64,000 bases of DNA from Actinomycetaceae bacterium (GCA_030538185.1 JAUNUK010000005.1:62001-126000), one strand, 5' to 3'; positions 8,525 to 17,998 are shown, counted from the stretch's first letter. Numbers and translations: made by a program. The notes: a model not told the origin generated them from the letters alone.

Positions 8525-9433
8525 ATGGTTGTTAATAGTTCCACGCTTCCCGCCCGCACTTTTGGTTCTGTGGCTGTTGCCATGGTGACTCCATTCCACG
8601 TAGACGGTTCCTTGGATTTAGAATCCGCCGCCAAGGTGGCCGCCAAACTGGTAGCCGACGGGTGTGATTCTCTGGTCATTTCAGGTACCACGGGTGAGGC
8701 CCCCACGACTCATCAGCCGGAAAAGGACGACCTGGTTGTCACTGTGAAAGAGACAGTGGGGGATAAGGCCTTCATTGTCGCAGGCGCTTCATCGAATGAC
8801 ACGGCACACGCGGTACGCATGGCGGTATCAGCCCAGAAATCCGGGGCGCAAGGATTGCTGGTGGTAAGCCCCTACTACAATCGCCCTTCCCAAGAGGGTT
8901 TGTACAGGCATGTCATGGCGATTGTCGAGGCCACTGATCTGCCGATCATGTTGTACGACATCCCGGGGCGCACAGGCCTGGCCTTCGGTGATGAAACCCT
9001 GGATCGCCTCGCTGAACACCCGCGTATCCTGGCAGTCAAGGATGCCACCGGGGATGTGCCCCAGGGCTTTGAACGCATGAACCGCACAGGTATGGCCTAC
9101 TACTCGGGGGATGATGGCCTGAACTTCGCATGGCTGGCCCACGGCGCCTCGGGGGTCGTCTCGGTTGTGGGGCATGTGGTTGCCTCTGCCTATGCCGAGA
9201 TGGTCGATGAGGTTGACCGCGGCGACCTGGTGGGTGCGCGCAGGGTTGCAAACAAGACCCGCAAGATTGTCCAGGCCATTATGGGTGGAGGCCAAGGGGC
9301 TGTCATGGTGAAACATGCCCTACACCTCATGGGTGTGATTGAAACCCCCACTGTTCGACTTCCCTTGGCTCCTGCAAGTGAGGATGAAATCAAACAACTT
9401 CAAGCTGTTCTCGAAGAGTACGAGCTCCTTTAA
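8525..9433 (+). CDS. dapA: 4-hydroxy-tetrahydrodipicolinate synthase
   Basis: Condenses pyruvate with aspartate semialdehyde, the committed step of the diaminopimelate/lysine branch. The protein is 302 residues with a TIM-barrel fold. GTTGE at residues 54-58 forms the carboxylate-binding loop, Tyr144 lies in the catalytic triad region (YDIPGR), and the Schiff-base Lys172 lies in VKDATGD. A short AAGGA about 13 bases from the ATG is distant for a ribosome-binding site, and a TACGGT hexamer lies just upstream, so a leaderless or near-leaderless transcript is possible. RNase J follows 25 bases downstream. Confidence 0.97.
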   Translation: MVVNSSTLPARTFGSVAVAMVTPFHVDGSLDLESAAKVAAKLVADGCDSLVISGTTGEAPTTHQPEKDDLVVTVKETVGDKAFIVAGASSNDTAHAVRMAVSAQKSGAQGLLVVSPYYNRPSQEGLYRHVMAIVEATDLPIMLYDIPGRTGLAFGDETLDRLAEHPRILAVKDATGDVPQGFERMNRTGMAYYSGDDGLNFAWLAHGASGVVSVVGHVVASAYAEMVDEVDRGDLVGARRVANKTRKIVQAIMGGGQGAVMVKHALHLMGVIETPTVRLPLAPASEDEIKQLQAVLEEYELL

Positions 9434-9458
9434 AACACCTCTCAACTGAATTGGAATA

Positions 9459-11150
9459 ATGAATTCAATAACTGCTCATCTGCCTGCCCCAGGCCCGCTT
9501 GCCGCCGACACGATTCGTGTTGTTGCGCTGGGCGGATTGGGAGAGGTTGGTCGCAATATGACTGTCCTCGAAACCGAGGGCAAACTGTTGATTGTGGACT
9601 GTGGAGTCCTCTTCCCTGAGGAAGCCCAGCCTGGCGTGGATCTGATCTTGCCAGACTTCAGTTACATCAAAAACCGTCTGGATGATGTGGTGGGCTTGGT
9701 GTTGACCCACGGGCACGAAGATCACATCGGGGCCGTGCCATATCTATTGAAACTACGCGGAGATATACCTCTTTACGGTTCGGAACTCACCCTTGCGTTC
9801 GTCGCCCCAAAGCTGGCAGAGCACAAGCTTGCTGCCCCGCCCATGCACATGGTTTCTGAAGGCGATATATCTGACATGCAGCCCTTCAGTTGCGAATATA
9901 TCGCCGTGAATCACTCCATCCCCGACGCCTTGGCAGTTTTTGTGCGCACCAAGGCCGGCAAAGTCCTCTTGACTGGCGACTTCAAGATGGATCAGCTCCC
10001 GATTGATGGGCGTATCACTGACCTGCGGGCATTTGCTCGGGCAGGTGAGGAGGGCGTGGATCTTTTCTGTGTGGATTCAACCAACGCCGAGGTCCCCGGT
10101 TTCGTCACTGCTGAAAGAGAGATCGGACCTGTTTTGGATTCGGTCTTTGCTAAGGCGACGGGACAGATCGTTGTGGCATCCTTCGCCTCGCACGTGCATC
10201 GAGTGCAGCAGGTCTTGGACGCAACAGCAAAGGCAGGGCGCAAGGTGGCCTTCGTAGGTCGCTCAATGGAACGCAATATGAACATCGCTTCCGAACGCGG
10301 GTTCCTCTCATTCCCAGCAGATACCGTCATGGGTGTGGGTGACCTACTGAACCTGCCTCCCAATAAACGCGTGTTTATGGCCACCGGTTCTCAAGGTGAA
10401 CCAATGGCTGCAATTAGCCGCATAGCGCACAGGGAACACCGCACCATTACTGCCTCCCAAGGCGATACCGTGATCTTCGCATCCTCCCTGATCCCGGGCA
10501 ACGAAAACTCCGTTTTCAAGGTCATTAACCAGTTAATGCGTTTGGGCGCCACAGTGGTTCACCAAGGCAGTTCCAAGGTCCACGTCTCTGGCCACGCATC
10601 TGCTGGCGAACTGCTCTACGTGTACAACATCGTCAAACCTAAAAACGTCATGCCGTATCACGGCGAAGTCCGCCACCTCGTTGCCAATGGTGCCCTAGCA
10701 GTCCAAACGGGGGTTTCTGCCCGCAATGTCATGATTGCCGAGGACGGCGTCGTAGTGGACGTACGCGGCGGTTTTGCTCGTATCGCAGGAGCTGTGCCCT
10801 GTGAGCTCGTTTATGTTGATGGTGATTCAATCGGGGAAATCACCGAAGATGAACTCCACGACAGACGAGTTTTGGGCGAAGAGGGCTTCGTTTCTATCTA
10901 CACGGTTATCGAACTCACAACGGGAACCATCTTGGCGGGACCAACTATCGTCGCCAAAGGTGTTGCCGAGGACGATTCTGTCTTTGATGAGATCCTTGAG
11001 CAGGTAACAGATGTATTACTTGAGACCGCCAGTAAACCCGATGTCACAAGCTATGAACTTCAGCAGGCAGTCCGCCGCACTGTGGGCCGCTGGGTGGGGC
11101 GAAAGCTACACCGCAGACCCATGATTGTTCCCGTTGTCGTCGAGGCATGA
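9459..11150 (+). CDS. rnj: Ribonuclease J
   Basis: Metallo-beta-lactamase/beta-CASP ribonuclease with endonuclease and 5'-exonuclease activity in mRNA turnover and rRNA maturation. It has 563 residues. The zinc motif HGHEDH is at residues 84-89, further histidines appear in VNHSIPDA and TGDFKMD, and beta-CASP motifs include FASHVHRVQQ and the SGHASAGEL segment. The C-terminal domain is complete. The order dapA-rnj-ftsK is a conserved actinobacterial arrangement. The gene probably shares the dapA transcript, as the gap is only 25 bases. Confidence 0.97.
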   Translation: MNSITAHLPAPGPLAADTIRVVALGGLGEVGRNMTVLETEGKLLIVDCGVLFPEEAQPGVDLILPDFSYIKNRLDDVVGLVLTHGHEDHIGAVPYLLKLRGDIPLYGSELTLAFVAPKLAEHKLAAPPMHMVSEGDISDMQPFSCEYIAVNHSIPDALAVFVRTKAGKVLLTGDFKMDQLPIDGRITDLRAFARAGEEGVDLFCVDSTNAEVPGFVTAEREIGPVLDSVFAKATGQIVVASFASHVHRVQQVLDATAKAGRKVAFVGRSMERNMNIASERGFLSFPADTVMGVGDLLNLPPNKRVFMATGSQGEPMAAISRIAHREHRTITASQGDTVIFASSLIPGNENSVFKVINQLMRLGATVVHQGSSKVHVSGHASAGELLYVYNIVKPKNVMPYHGEVRHLVANGALAVQTGVSARNVMIAEDGVVVDVRGGFARIAGAVPCELVYVDGDSIGEITEDELHDRRVLGEEGFVSIYTVIELTTGTILAGPTIVAKGVAEDDSVFDEILEQVTDVLLETASKPDVTSYELQQAVRRTVGRWVGRKLHRRPMIVPVVVEA

Positions 11151-11198
11151 GACCCCACACGCACAGGACGCATTGAACATAATGATGGTGAACTTGAG

Positions 11199-12170
11199 AT
11201 GAGGAACATAAGGCAACTGTCTTTAGAGGGCCTCGCAGATCAGTGGGGTCCTGTCGGCCGCTTCATTTCTACCCAAACCATCGTCGTCGAATTGCCTTTT
11301 TCTATCGCCCATCTGCCAGAACGAGGTGGCGACGTCCTGGGGGTTACGACTGGCACGACGGTGGGCGGTGGATTTTCTACTGTGGCGGCCGTCGCCAGGC
11401 AGGGCATTGAAACACTCCTGGCTTCTCCTTTGGGAACGGGCCTCAACTCTGCACAGTCTCGGACCGCCTTGGCACGGGAAGGTATCGCAACGCTAGGCAC
11501 CGAGATCGTGGGGGACAATGGGCTGCGGCTAACCTTGTTGGAACCCGATGGGCAGCGCTCAACCATCACCTCACCAGGGGTGGAAGCAGAATGTTCACCG
11601 CAAGAATTGGCAAAGATCGATCTGAGAGACGGGGATTGGGTTTTTGTCTCCCTACCTGATTTGGTTTATGACACCACAGGACCAGCACTGAGCTCATGGG
11701 TCAAGACCTTGCCTGAGGAAGTGAAGGTGGCTGTGGGTGGGGGTGCACTGGTTGACGAGGTTCCCAGGGACCTCTTGACTGTCGTCTTGGGCCGCGCAGA
11801 TCTGGTGTCCATGAACGAACGAGAAACCCATATCGTCGTCTCGCGTTTGGGGCCAGGACCAGTCGAGCACGTCATGCGCAAATTTATCCCTCCCACCTGC
11901 ATTCTTGTTTCGCGTGATGGCGCGCGGGGCTGCACGGTCCAGGAAAGGGCTGGTGCCGTGCCCACGGGGGTGCGAGCATTCCATGTGGAACGTGTGGATA
12001 CCACTGGCGTGGGCGATACCCATATTGGGGTTATGGTGGCTGGCCTGATACAAGGTCTCGGTATAGAGGAAGCTGCCTTGAGAGCCAATGTTGCGGCGGC
12101 ACTCGCCTTGAGCAAGCCGGGGCCTGGTGCCAGCCCAGGAATTGCTCAAATTGATGCTTTTTTGAAGTGA
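11199..12170 (+). CDS. PfkB-family carbohydrate/nucleoside kinase
   Basis: Ribokinase-like sugar or nucleoside kinase of 323 residues. The N-terminal region has the GG-containing strand and loop typical of the fold (VTTGTTVGGGFSTVAAVA). Near the C-terminus lies the PfkB signature with catalytic Asp in DTTGVGDTHIG. The usual motif is DTTGAGD followed by a small or aromatic pair, so Val replaces Ala and Thr-His replaces the common Ala-Phe; the catalytic Asp is kept. The physiological substrate is not readable. It lies between rnj and ftsK, and a role with the nucleoside importer is possible but unsupported. Start choice (ATG 11199) is moderately supported. Confidence 0.85.
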   Translation: MRNIRQLSLEGLADQWGPVGRFISTQTIVVELPFSIAHLPERGGDVLGVTTGTTVGGGFSTVAAVARQGIETLLASPLGTGLNSAQSRTALAREGIATLGTEIVGDNGLRLTLLEPDGQRSTITSPGVEAECSPQELAKIDLRDGDWVFVSLPDLVYDTTGPALSSWVKTLPEEVKVAVGGGALVDEVPRDLLTVVLGRADLVSMNERETHIVVSRLGPGPVEHVMRKFIPPTCILVSRDGARGCTVQERAGAVPTGVRAFHVERVDTTGVGDTHIGVMVAGLIQGLGIEEAALRANVAAALALSKPGPGASPGIAQIDAFLK

Positions 12171-12257
12171 GCTCGGCCTGGTTCGGGTGTCCTACCCCAG
12201 TTTCTTGCCCTCGTAGCGTTACCGTTGGAGTGATTGTGTAAACCTAGGAGTGAGCCG

Positions 12258-14768
12258 ATGCCATCTGGCCCAAAAGCGAAAAACAAAGAACAAAAAGACG
12301 AATCTGGGTCCACAGGGGTCCTGGCTTCTCTCAACCTTTTTTGGGCGGGCATTGACTCTCAGTTGAAACGTGACGGTTTGGCTTTTTTCCTGGCTGCCGT
12401 GGCCATCGTTGTCGCCCTACGAGAATGGTTTGGTCTATCCGGTACGGCTGGTGAGGCCATTCATCACATTGTTGCGGGTGCAGTCGGTCTCTTCTCGGTG
12501 CTGATTCCCATCGCTTTGGTGGCAGGCAGTCTCAGACTATTCACTCACCGTAAAAAAATTGAAGAACGATCTCCGGATGTGCGCGTCATTATGGGCCTGG
12601 TAACGACAACCGCCGGTATTACCGGGATTGTCCATGTCGCTAAGGGCCTCCCGTGGCCCACTCAAGACTGGGATACCTTGCTCATTGCAGGCGGACTACT
12701 GGGCTGGTTCTTCGGGCACCCCCTTGGGGTATTACTAAGCGCCTGGGGCGCTATCCCTATCCTTTTTTTGCTGGCCATATTCGGTGGCGTCGTCGCTTTT
12801 GGAGTTCCGGCTTCCGAGGTCATCCCAAACATTAAGGGAGTTTGGAAAACGCGCTTCCCGAAGCACGAGGGCGATCCAATAAAAACTGCCCCGCAAAAGA
12901 AGCCTGTAGAACCTGCATCCCCTAACGCAGATACACAAAAGGCGAAATCGCTGGCAACGCGCGCCTTAGAGGCAGTTCAATCTCGGAGTAAATCTGAGCC
13001 CGAGGACCTCACCCAAATCGTGGAAGCGCCACAGGTGGACACTTCGCCCTCGGCAAATGAACCGCTGACCATGACGATTCGCACTGGCCTTGGCCAAGAA
13101 ATTCCCTATAACCTGCCTGAGGAAAGCCTGTTGATCAAAGGGAAGGTCCACAAGACCCGCTCTGCTGTCAATGACCGCGTTGTTGAATCCCTGCGCGCTG
13201 TCCTGGAGGAGTTCAAGGTTGATGCTGAGGTGACGGGGTTTTCGCGTGGGCCGACCGTGACCAGGTATGAAATTACCCTTGGGCCGGGTATCAAGGTCGG
13301 GACCATTGAGGGCTTGTCGAAGAATATCGCCTATGCAGTGGCCAGCGCAGATGTGCGCATTTTGTCTCCGATACCCGGGAAATCCGCCATCGGTGTTGAA
13401 ATCCCCAATGCCGACAGGGAAACAGTGTCGCTTGGGGATGTCTTGAGATCGGACTCGGCTAGGAGCAACGGTCACCCCTTGGCCGTGGGGGTGGGCAAAG
13501 ACGTCGAGGGGTCCTATGTCGTGACCAATATTGCTAAGACTCCACACCTTTTGGTGGCAGGTGCTACAGGTTCGGGTAAGTCTTCGTTTATTAACTCGAT
13601 GATCACCTCAATAATGATGCGGGCCACCCCCGACGAGGTGCGTCTAATCTTGGTGGACCCCAAACGCGTGGAACTAACGGTTTATGAGGGTATCCCGCAC
13701 CTGATCACACCGATTATTACCAACCCCAAGAAGGCTGCAGAAGCTTTGGAATGGGTGGTTAAAGAGATGGATCTGCGCTACGACGAATTGGCGAACTACG
13801 GATACAAGCACATCGACGACTTCAACCAGGCGGTTTTGACGGGGGCTGTGCAGGCTCCTGAGGGCTCAGAAAAAGTGTTGATGCCCTATCCGTATTTACT
13901 GACCGTGGTCGACGAGTTAGCAGACTTGATGATGGTGGCACCCCGCGATGTTGAGGCATCTATTCAACGCATTACCCAGCTGGGACGTGCCGCAGGCGTA
14001 CACCTGGTTTTGGCCACACAACGACCCTCCGTTGATGTCGTAACCGGTTTGATCAAGGCAAATGTGCCTTCTCGCCTGGCATTTGCTACATCTTCGGTTA
14101 CAGACTCTCGCGTGGTGCTGGATCAGCCAGGGGCAGAGAAACTGGTGGGACAAGGGGATGCGCTATATCTGCCCGCCGGTGAGGCGAAACCCATGAGGGT
14201 TCAAGGCGCGTGGGTCTCTGAAACCGAGGTCAATGCGGTTGCCGAGCACGTCAGGAAGCAACGGGACCCCGAATATCGCGCAGACATGGAGGTGCCTGCA
14301 GCCGCAAAGAAACTTGCAGAAGAGATCGGAGACGATCTGGATGTTTTATTGCAAGCTGCAGAGTTAGTTGTCTCAACACAGTTCGGTTCCACCTCGATGC
14401 TTCAAAGGAAGCTGCGGGTCGGTTTTGCCAAGGCTGGCCGGCTAATGGATCTGCTGGAATCCAGAGAGATTGTCGGTCCTTCCGAAGGCTCGAAAGCCAG
14501 AGACGTCTTGGTGCCGCCCGAGGGATTAGACGCAGTATTGGCCATGCTGAAGGGTGAAGAACACGCAGATGAGGCCGTCGACAGTGCTGAGGCCAGCCAG
14601 GATACGGGAAGTGAGCAAGCTGCAGGGGTGTCAACACAAATGCTGCCTGTTGTTGACAGATATTCCCAAGATCCCTTAGAAGTGCTTGAGGAAGAGACAC
14701 GGGTAATAGAGGAAATGGCGAGCGAGGATGCTTGGGACTTGACACAACGTAAGCCGGACCGCTTCTAA
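12258..14768 (+). CDS. ftsK: DNA translocase FtsK
   Basis: Septum-located ATP-driven DNA pump that clears chromosome dimers during division. I chose ATG 12258 because AGGAG at 12246-12250 sits correctly before it; the protein is then 836 residues. Four hydrophobic segments occupy roughly the first 190 residues, followed by a charged linker. The motor has Walker A GATGSGKSS near residue 435 and the Walker B region LLTVVDELADLMM. The DNA-reading gamma winged helix lies near residues 720-755 (LQRKLRVGFAKAGRL). A further acidic tail of about 80 residues extends beyond gamma. It lies in the canonical rnj-ftsK-pgsA order. Confidence 0.97.
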   Translation: MPSGPKAKNKEQKDESGSTGVLASLNLFWAGIDSQLKRDGLAFFLAAVAIVVALREWFGLSGTAGEAIHHIVAGAVGLFSVLIPIALVAGSLRLFTHRKKIEERSPDVRVIMGLVTTTAGITGIVHVAKGLPWPTQDWDTLLIAGGLLGWFFGHPLGVLLSAWGAIPILFLLAIFGGVVAFGVPASEVIPNIKGVWKTRFPKHEGDPIKTAPQKKPVEPASPNADTQKAKSLATRALEAVQSRSKSEPEDLTQIVEAPQVDTSPSANEPLTMTIRTGLGQEIPYNLPEESLLIKGKVHKTRSAVNDRVVESLRAVLEEFKVDAEVTGFSRGPTVTRYEITLGPGIKVGTIEGLSKNIAYAVASADVRILSPIPGKSAIGVEIPNADRETVSLGDVLRSDSARSNGHPLAVGVGKDVEGSYVVTNIAKTPHLLVAGATGSGKSSFINSMITSIMMRATPDEVRLILVDPKRVELTVYEGIPHLITPIITNPKKAAEALEWVVKEMDLRYDELANYGYKHIDDFNQAVLTGAVQAPEGSEKVLMPYPYLLTVVDELADLMMVAPRDVEASIQRITQLGRAAGVHLVLATQRPSVDVVTGLIKANVPSRLAFATSSVTDSRVVLDQPGAEKLVGQGDALYLPAGEAKPMRVQGAWVSETEVNAVAEHVRKQRDPEYRADMEVPAAAKKLAEEIGDDLDVLLQAAELVVSTQFGSTSMLQRKLRVGFAKAGRLMDLLESREIVGPSEGSKARDVLVPPEGLDAVLAMLKGEEHADEAVDSAEASQDTGSEQAAGVSTQMLPVVDRYSQDPLEVLEEETRVIEEMASEDAWDLTQRKPDRF

Positions 14769-14807
14769 AACGGTAGTGCTGTGCGTAAAAGAACCTAAGC
14801 GGCTAGC

Positions 14808-15428
14808 ATGTCTCTCGTGAGCAATGAAAGCCCCACCACAGATCCCCAGGTCGCTCAGACGGTACCCGTATTGAATATCGCGAATGTCTTGACCGTTGTG
14901 CGCATCATATTGGTCCCCATCTTCATCTGGTTAATGCTCATGGAGGGCGTGGGAGCCAGATGGTGGGCCTTGGCAGTCTTTTGTGTAGCTGCCTTCACTG
15001 ATTTCTTGGATGGGTACTTGGCGCGCTCCATGAACCTGATTACAGACTTCGGGAAGATCGCAGATCCGATTGCAGACAAGGCACTCGTGCTATCTGCCTT
15101 CGTGCTTTTGTCGGTAGCCGGGGCACTTCCGTGGTGGGTGACGGCACTGATTGTGCTGCGCGAACTTGGTATCACATTGATGCGCATATTGATGTTGTCG
15201 AAAATTGTCATCCCAGCATCCAAAGGAGGCAAGCTCAAGACTGTCCTGCAGATAGGGTTGATCATTTTCTTGTTGATCCCGTGGGATACGCTGGGCGCGG
15301 GGCCCACTGCTTTGACGGTGATTAACGTCATTGCATGGCTGTGGATTGTGGCGACACTGCTGGTGACTTTGCTCTCCGGAGGGCAATATGTGTGGAATGC
15401 GTGGAAGGCATCGCGCAGCGTTCAATGA
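14808..15428 (+). CDS. pgsA: CDP-diacylglycerol-glycerol-3-phosphate 3-phosphatidyltransferase
   Basis: Membrane enzyme making phosphatidylglycerophosphate from CDP-diacylglycerol and glycerol-3-phosphate. It has 206 residues. The CDP-alcohol phosphatidyltransferase motif spans residues 65-90, with Asp65, Asp68, Gly69, Ala72, Arg73, Gly82, Asp86 and Asp90 all present at the standard spacing. Several hydrophobic helices surround it, the first at about residues 25-47. GTG 14818 is an alternative, weaker start. The product feeds phosphatidylglycerol, the lipid donor for lipoprotein maturation of proteins such as the BMP receptor in this window. Confidence 0.95.
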   Translation: MSLVSNESPTTDPQVAQTVPVLNIANVLTVVRIILVPIFIWLMLMEGVGARWWALAVFCVAAFTDFLDGYLARSMNLITDFGKIADPIADKALVLSAFVLLSVAGALPWWVTALIVLRELGITLMRILMLSKIVIPASKGGKLKTVLQIGLIIFLLIPWDTLGAGPTALTVINVIAWLWIVATLLVTLLSGGQYVWNAWKASRSVQ

Positions 15429-15452
15429 GTTACGGATATGACAGTGCTGACT

Positions 15453-15465
15453 ATTGTGTGACAAT
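15453..15465. promoter_or_regulatory. Short palindrome ATTGT-GTG-ACAAT upstream of clgR
   Basis: A 5-base inverted repeat with a 3-base spacer lies about 45 bases before the clgR start. The core 12-mer TTGTGTGACAAT occurs again at 57969-57980 in the divIVA leader. It could be an operator or part of a promoter; this is not known. Confidence 0.35.
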
Positions 15466-15508
15466 TGCGGCGGGAACAAAAACGACAAGGAGAACGTTGA
15501 AGCATAGT

Positions 15509-15955
15509 ATGAGGGGTTATTCTTCAGGAATGATGGGTTCACGTCCCAGATACGCAGCTACCAGACCTGTGTTTAAGGATCTGGGCAAGAGCGCTGGTGC
15601 GCAGTTCCTTCCTGCTTCTATTGCGACCGAGTTTTCTCAGCCATACCGTTCTTCGCCTTTGTTGCGCACAGAGATCGGTGATGTTCTGCGGGACTTGCGG
15701 CAGCACCAGGGACGAACCTTACGCCAGGTTTCGGCTGATGCGCGGGTATCTTTGGGGTACCTATCTGAGATCGAACGCGGCCAAAAAGAAGCGTCCTCAG
15801 AACTCCTTTCAGCGGTCTGTGGTGCCCTCAACGTGCCCTTGTCCACTATCTTGCGCGAGGTCGCAGACCGGGTTTCTGTCCTCGAAGGCGTGAGCATTCC
15901 GGATTCAATACCAGAAGATTTCCTGGATTCACAAGGTGTTTTGGCCAAGCTTTAA
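15509..15955 (+). CDS. clgR: Helix-turn-helix transcriptional regulator, ClgR family
   Basis: XRE-type activator related to ClgR, which controls clp protease genes in actinobacteria. With ATG 15509 the protein is 148 residues. A TTG at 15497 is better spaced from AAGGAG (15487-15492), so the start is uncertain. The helix-turn-helix begins with [20 protein letters not shown] and continues through [19 protein letters not shown], the recognition-helix region typical of ClgR. About 45 N-terminal residues precede it, longer than many homologues. Position between pgsA and DUF3046-recA is the conserved ClgR locus. No target promoters are visible in the window. Confidence 0.88.
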   Translation: MRGYSSGMMGSRPRYAATRPVFKDLGKSAGAQFLPASIATEFSQPYRSSPLLRTEIGDVLRDLRQHQGRTLRQVSADARVSLGYLSEIERGQKEASSELLSAVCGALNVPLSTILREVADRVSVLEGVSIPDSIPEDFLDSQGVLAKL

Positions 15956-15979
15956 GTCACGTTCATGTCCACCTGGTCA

Positions 15980-16207
15980 ATGACCCGTTCGCAGTTTTTG
16001 TCCGCCTTAGAGTCGGTGTACGGACCCAGTTTCGGCCATACCCTAGCTGCTGATTTGGTGCTTCCCGGCCTTGGTGTAACCGCTTTCGTCGCGCTCGATG
16101 AGGGGATCCCCCCGCAAGAGATCTGGTTAGAGCTTCTACGTGAGACAGATAAGAGTGTTGAGGTTTACGGATTCCCACAAAGAGCCGCTAAGCGCGTGCA
16201 GGGGTAA
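15980..16207 (+). CDS. DUF3046 family protein
   Basis: Small protein of 75 residues from ATG 15980. An in-frame ATG at 15965 would add five residues, but family members begin with a short Met-x-x-x-x-Phe stretch that fits the internal start. It matches the DUF3046 pattern: an early Phe, YGPSFG, a central Leu/Gly-rich part and an acidic Ile-Trp segment near position 55. Members are found next to recA in actinobacteria. Function is unknown. It follows clgR by 24 bases and precedes an unrecognised membrane protein instead of the usual recA. Confidence 0.8.
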   Translation: MTRSQFLSALESVYGPSFGHTLAADLVLPGLGVTAFVALDEGIPPQEIWLELLRETDKSVEVYGFPQRAAKRVQG

Positions 16208-16239
16208 AACTCCTTGCCCACACATGGCAAGATAGCTCT

Positions 16240-17511
16240 GTGAGTAGCTTAGAGATTTGTGTACCGCGCGATCAGGCCCATGCCTGGTTGCGTAAGGCGG
16301 GGATGCCACTAATTGTTCCCATGCGATATTGGCACGAGCGCCTGTTGGAACGCTCCACGGTGGCCTTGGTGTTCCTGGCTGTTTTAGGGATTGCGTCAGC
16401 AATTATTCTCAGTGTCTGGGATGCAGGCGTAAAATTGGATCCTGGCATTGCAGGTGAAGCTCCCAGCGAAGAAGCTCTTGGGGTCATTGCTGTTATCGGC
16501 ATCGCTGCACTCGCAATTATTACTGTTGCCTTGCTGCTTGGGGGCATTATTGTGTGGATGCTCAGCAGGGTGCAGCGCACACGCAGCACTGCTGTAGCTA
16601 TCGCCTTCATCGTTGTAGGTATTGTCGTTCCGCCAATTATTTTGGTCAGCGCAGACATGTCTATGGGTATTACGGATATGAATTCGCTCGTGATGAACCT
16701 GATCGCCAATGTTGTGACAGTCGTAGCGCTTTTGGGGGCTACGTGGAGTGGGGTCGGTGCGGTTAGCCTCTGGGCTGTCAGGAGAGCTTGGCGCGAGGTA
16801 TCTTCACTGGGTCCTTTGGTGGCAAGGGCGCTTCCACTTATGGTCGTTTTGGTGCTCTTCGCCTACTTTTCGGCAGAGACCTGGCAACTTGGCCTGGGGC
16901 TGACTCGTTGGCGTGTCTTAGGGCTAATCGGCCTTCTGGGATTCTTGGGAACCGCAGTAATACTGGTCCAGGTGCGCGGACATTTAGAAGGCATCGATGA
17001 AGAGGATGAAGAAGAAGGCAATCCGTGGATCCGTGAAATGATCGCCAACCCGCGCGTCCTTCAAGGTACCCCCTGGGAAGGTACAGACTGCAAGCCAACC
17101 ACAGAGAAATGGAAATTTCGCGAAAGAAGCAACCTGATCGCAGGAATGTTGTGTGCCCAGATGATCCAGGTCACTTTCTTGGTTTTTGTTGTATTCATGT
17201 TCCTCATGATCCTGGGACTGGTAGCTGTTCCGGACACGGTATTAAAAACCTGGTTATCGAACGCGCCTTTGCCCCCTGCAGTCAATATCTTTGGAGCTGG
17301 TTTAGGGCCTTTACAGTTAAAGGTATCCCTGATTTGGGCGGCCTTTGCGGGCCTATCGTTTTCTGCAAGCCTTACCGTAGAGCCCTTATACCGCAAGGCA
17401 TTTGTTCATCCCTTGCTGCACGAATTGGCGCAGAGCGTGGCTGTGCGCAATGCCTATATTGAGTGTTTGTCTGTGTGGGAACCAGAAGAAAGAACCCACC
17501 ATGACAACTAG
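16240..17511 (+). CDS. Unrecognised multi-pass membrane protein
   Basis: I do not recognise this 423-residue protein. It starts with GTG at 16240 and has about 35 hydrophilic N-terminal residues. Seven or eight hydrophobic segments follow, roughly at residues 40-63, 83-108, 118-142, 150-178, 190-208, 225-245, 300-328 and 350-375. A very acidic loop (IDEEDEEEGNPW) sits near residue 250. No transporter, kinase or protease motif is visible. It interrupts the usual DUF3046-recA order, and its last 11 bases overlap the start of ogt, so the two are probably co-transcribed. Codon choice looks like its neighbours, with no obvious sign of transfer. Confidence 0.75.
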   Translation: MSSLEICVPRDQAHAWLRKAGMPLIVPMRYWHERLLERSTVALVFLAVLGIASAIILSVWDAGVKLDPGIAGEAPSEEALGVIAVIGIAALAIITVALLLGGIIVWMLSRVQRTRSTAVAIAFIVVGIVVPPIILVSADMSMGITDMNSLVMNLIANVVTVVALLGATWSGVGAVSLWAVRRAWREVSSLGPLVARALPLMVVLVLFAYFSAETWQLGLGLTRWRVLGLIGLLGFLGTAVILVQVRGHLEGIDEEDEEEGNPWIREMIANPRVLQGTPWEGTDCKPTTEKWKFRERSNLIAGMLCAQMIQVTFLVFVVFMFLMILGLVAVPDTVLKTWLSNAPLPPAVNIFGAGLGPLQLKVSLIWAAFAGLSFSASLTVEPLYRKAFVHPLLHELAQSVAVRNAYIECLSVWEPEERTHHDN

Positions 17512-17998
17512 GGTTATTGAATCCCCTGTAGGCACCTTGATTCTGAGTGCCACACAAGGTTCCCTCGTTGAGTGCTCTTTCCTGTGCGAGGCATCCTGGG
17601 AGGCTGAGGAACGGAAAAAGAAGGCAATGCTCGCAGAAACCGCCAATGACGAGGTTTTGGATCGAGCACAAAAGCAACTGGGAGAATATTTTGCCGCCAC
17701 CCGTCGCTCTTTTGATGTGCCACTGTCGATGAAAGGCACTGAGTTTCAACTCCAGGTGTGGCATGCCCTTGCGGATATTGAGTACGGCAGTACCATCACC
17801 TACGGACAATTAGCGTCTCGGATCGGGCGCCCCCGGGCTGCCAGAGCGGTAGGTGGGGCGCTTAACGCCAACCCCATAGCAATTATTCTTCCCTGCCACC
17901 GAGTTATTGGCTCCACTGGCTCGCTCACAGGTTTTGGAGGCGGCTTGGGAATCAAGCGCGCCTTGCTAGCCCTGGAAGGCGTGGCGGCTATCACATAG
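17501..17998 (+). CDS. ogt: Methylated-DNA-[protein]-cysteine S-methyltransferase
   Basis: Suicide repair protein that removes O6-alkyl groups from guanine in DNA. From ATG 17501 it has 165 residues, the usual size of a stand-alone enzyme. The active-site motif PCHRVIG contains the acceptor Cys, followed by GSTGSLTGFGGG. The DNA-binding region shows FQLQVWHALADIEYG and the arginine-finger segment RAARAVGGALNANP. Longer in-frame starts upstream lie inside the membrane-protein gene and are unlikely. It overlaps that gene by 11 bases and stands directly before the SOS-controlled recA, giving a small DNA-repair neighbourhood. Confidence 0.95.
   Translation: MTTRVIESPVGTLILSATQGSLVECSFLCEASWEAEERKKKAMLAETANDEVLDRAQKQLGEYFAATRRSFDVPLSMKGTEFQLQVWHALADIEYGSTITYGQLASRIGRPRAARAVGGALNANPIAIILPCHRVIGSTGSLTGFGGGLGIKRALLALEGVAAIT

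Noticed and set aside
12966..13547. 193-codon minus-strand frame inside ftsK
   Set aside because: Antisense to the conserved FtsK motor domain, no supporting features.
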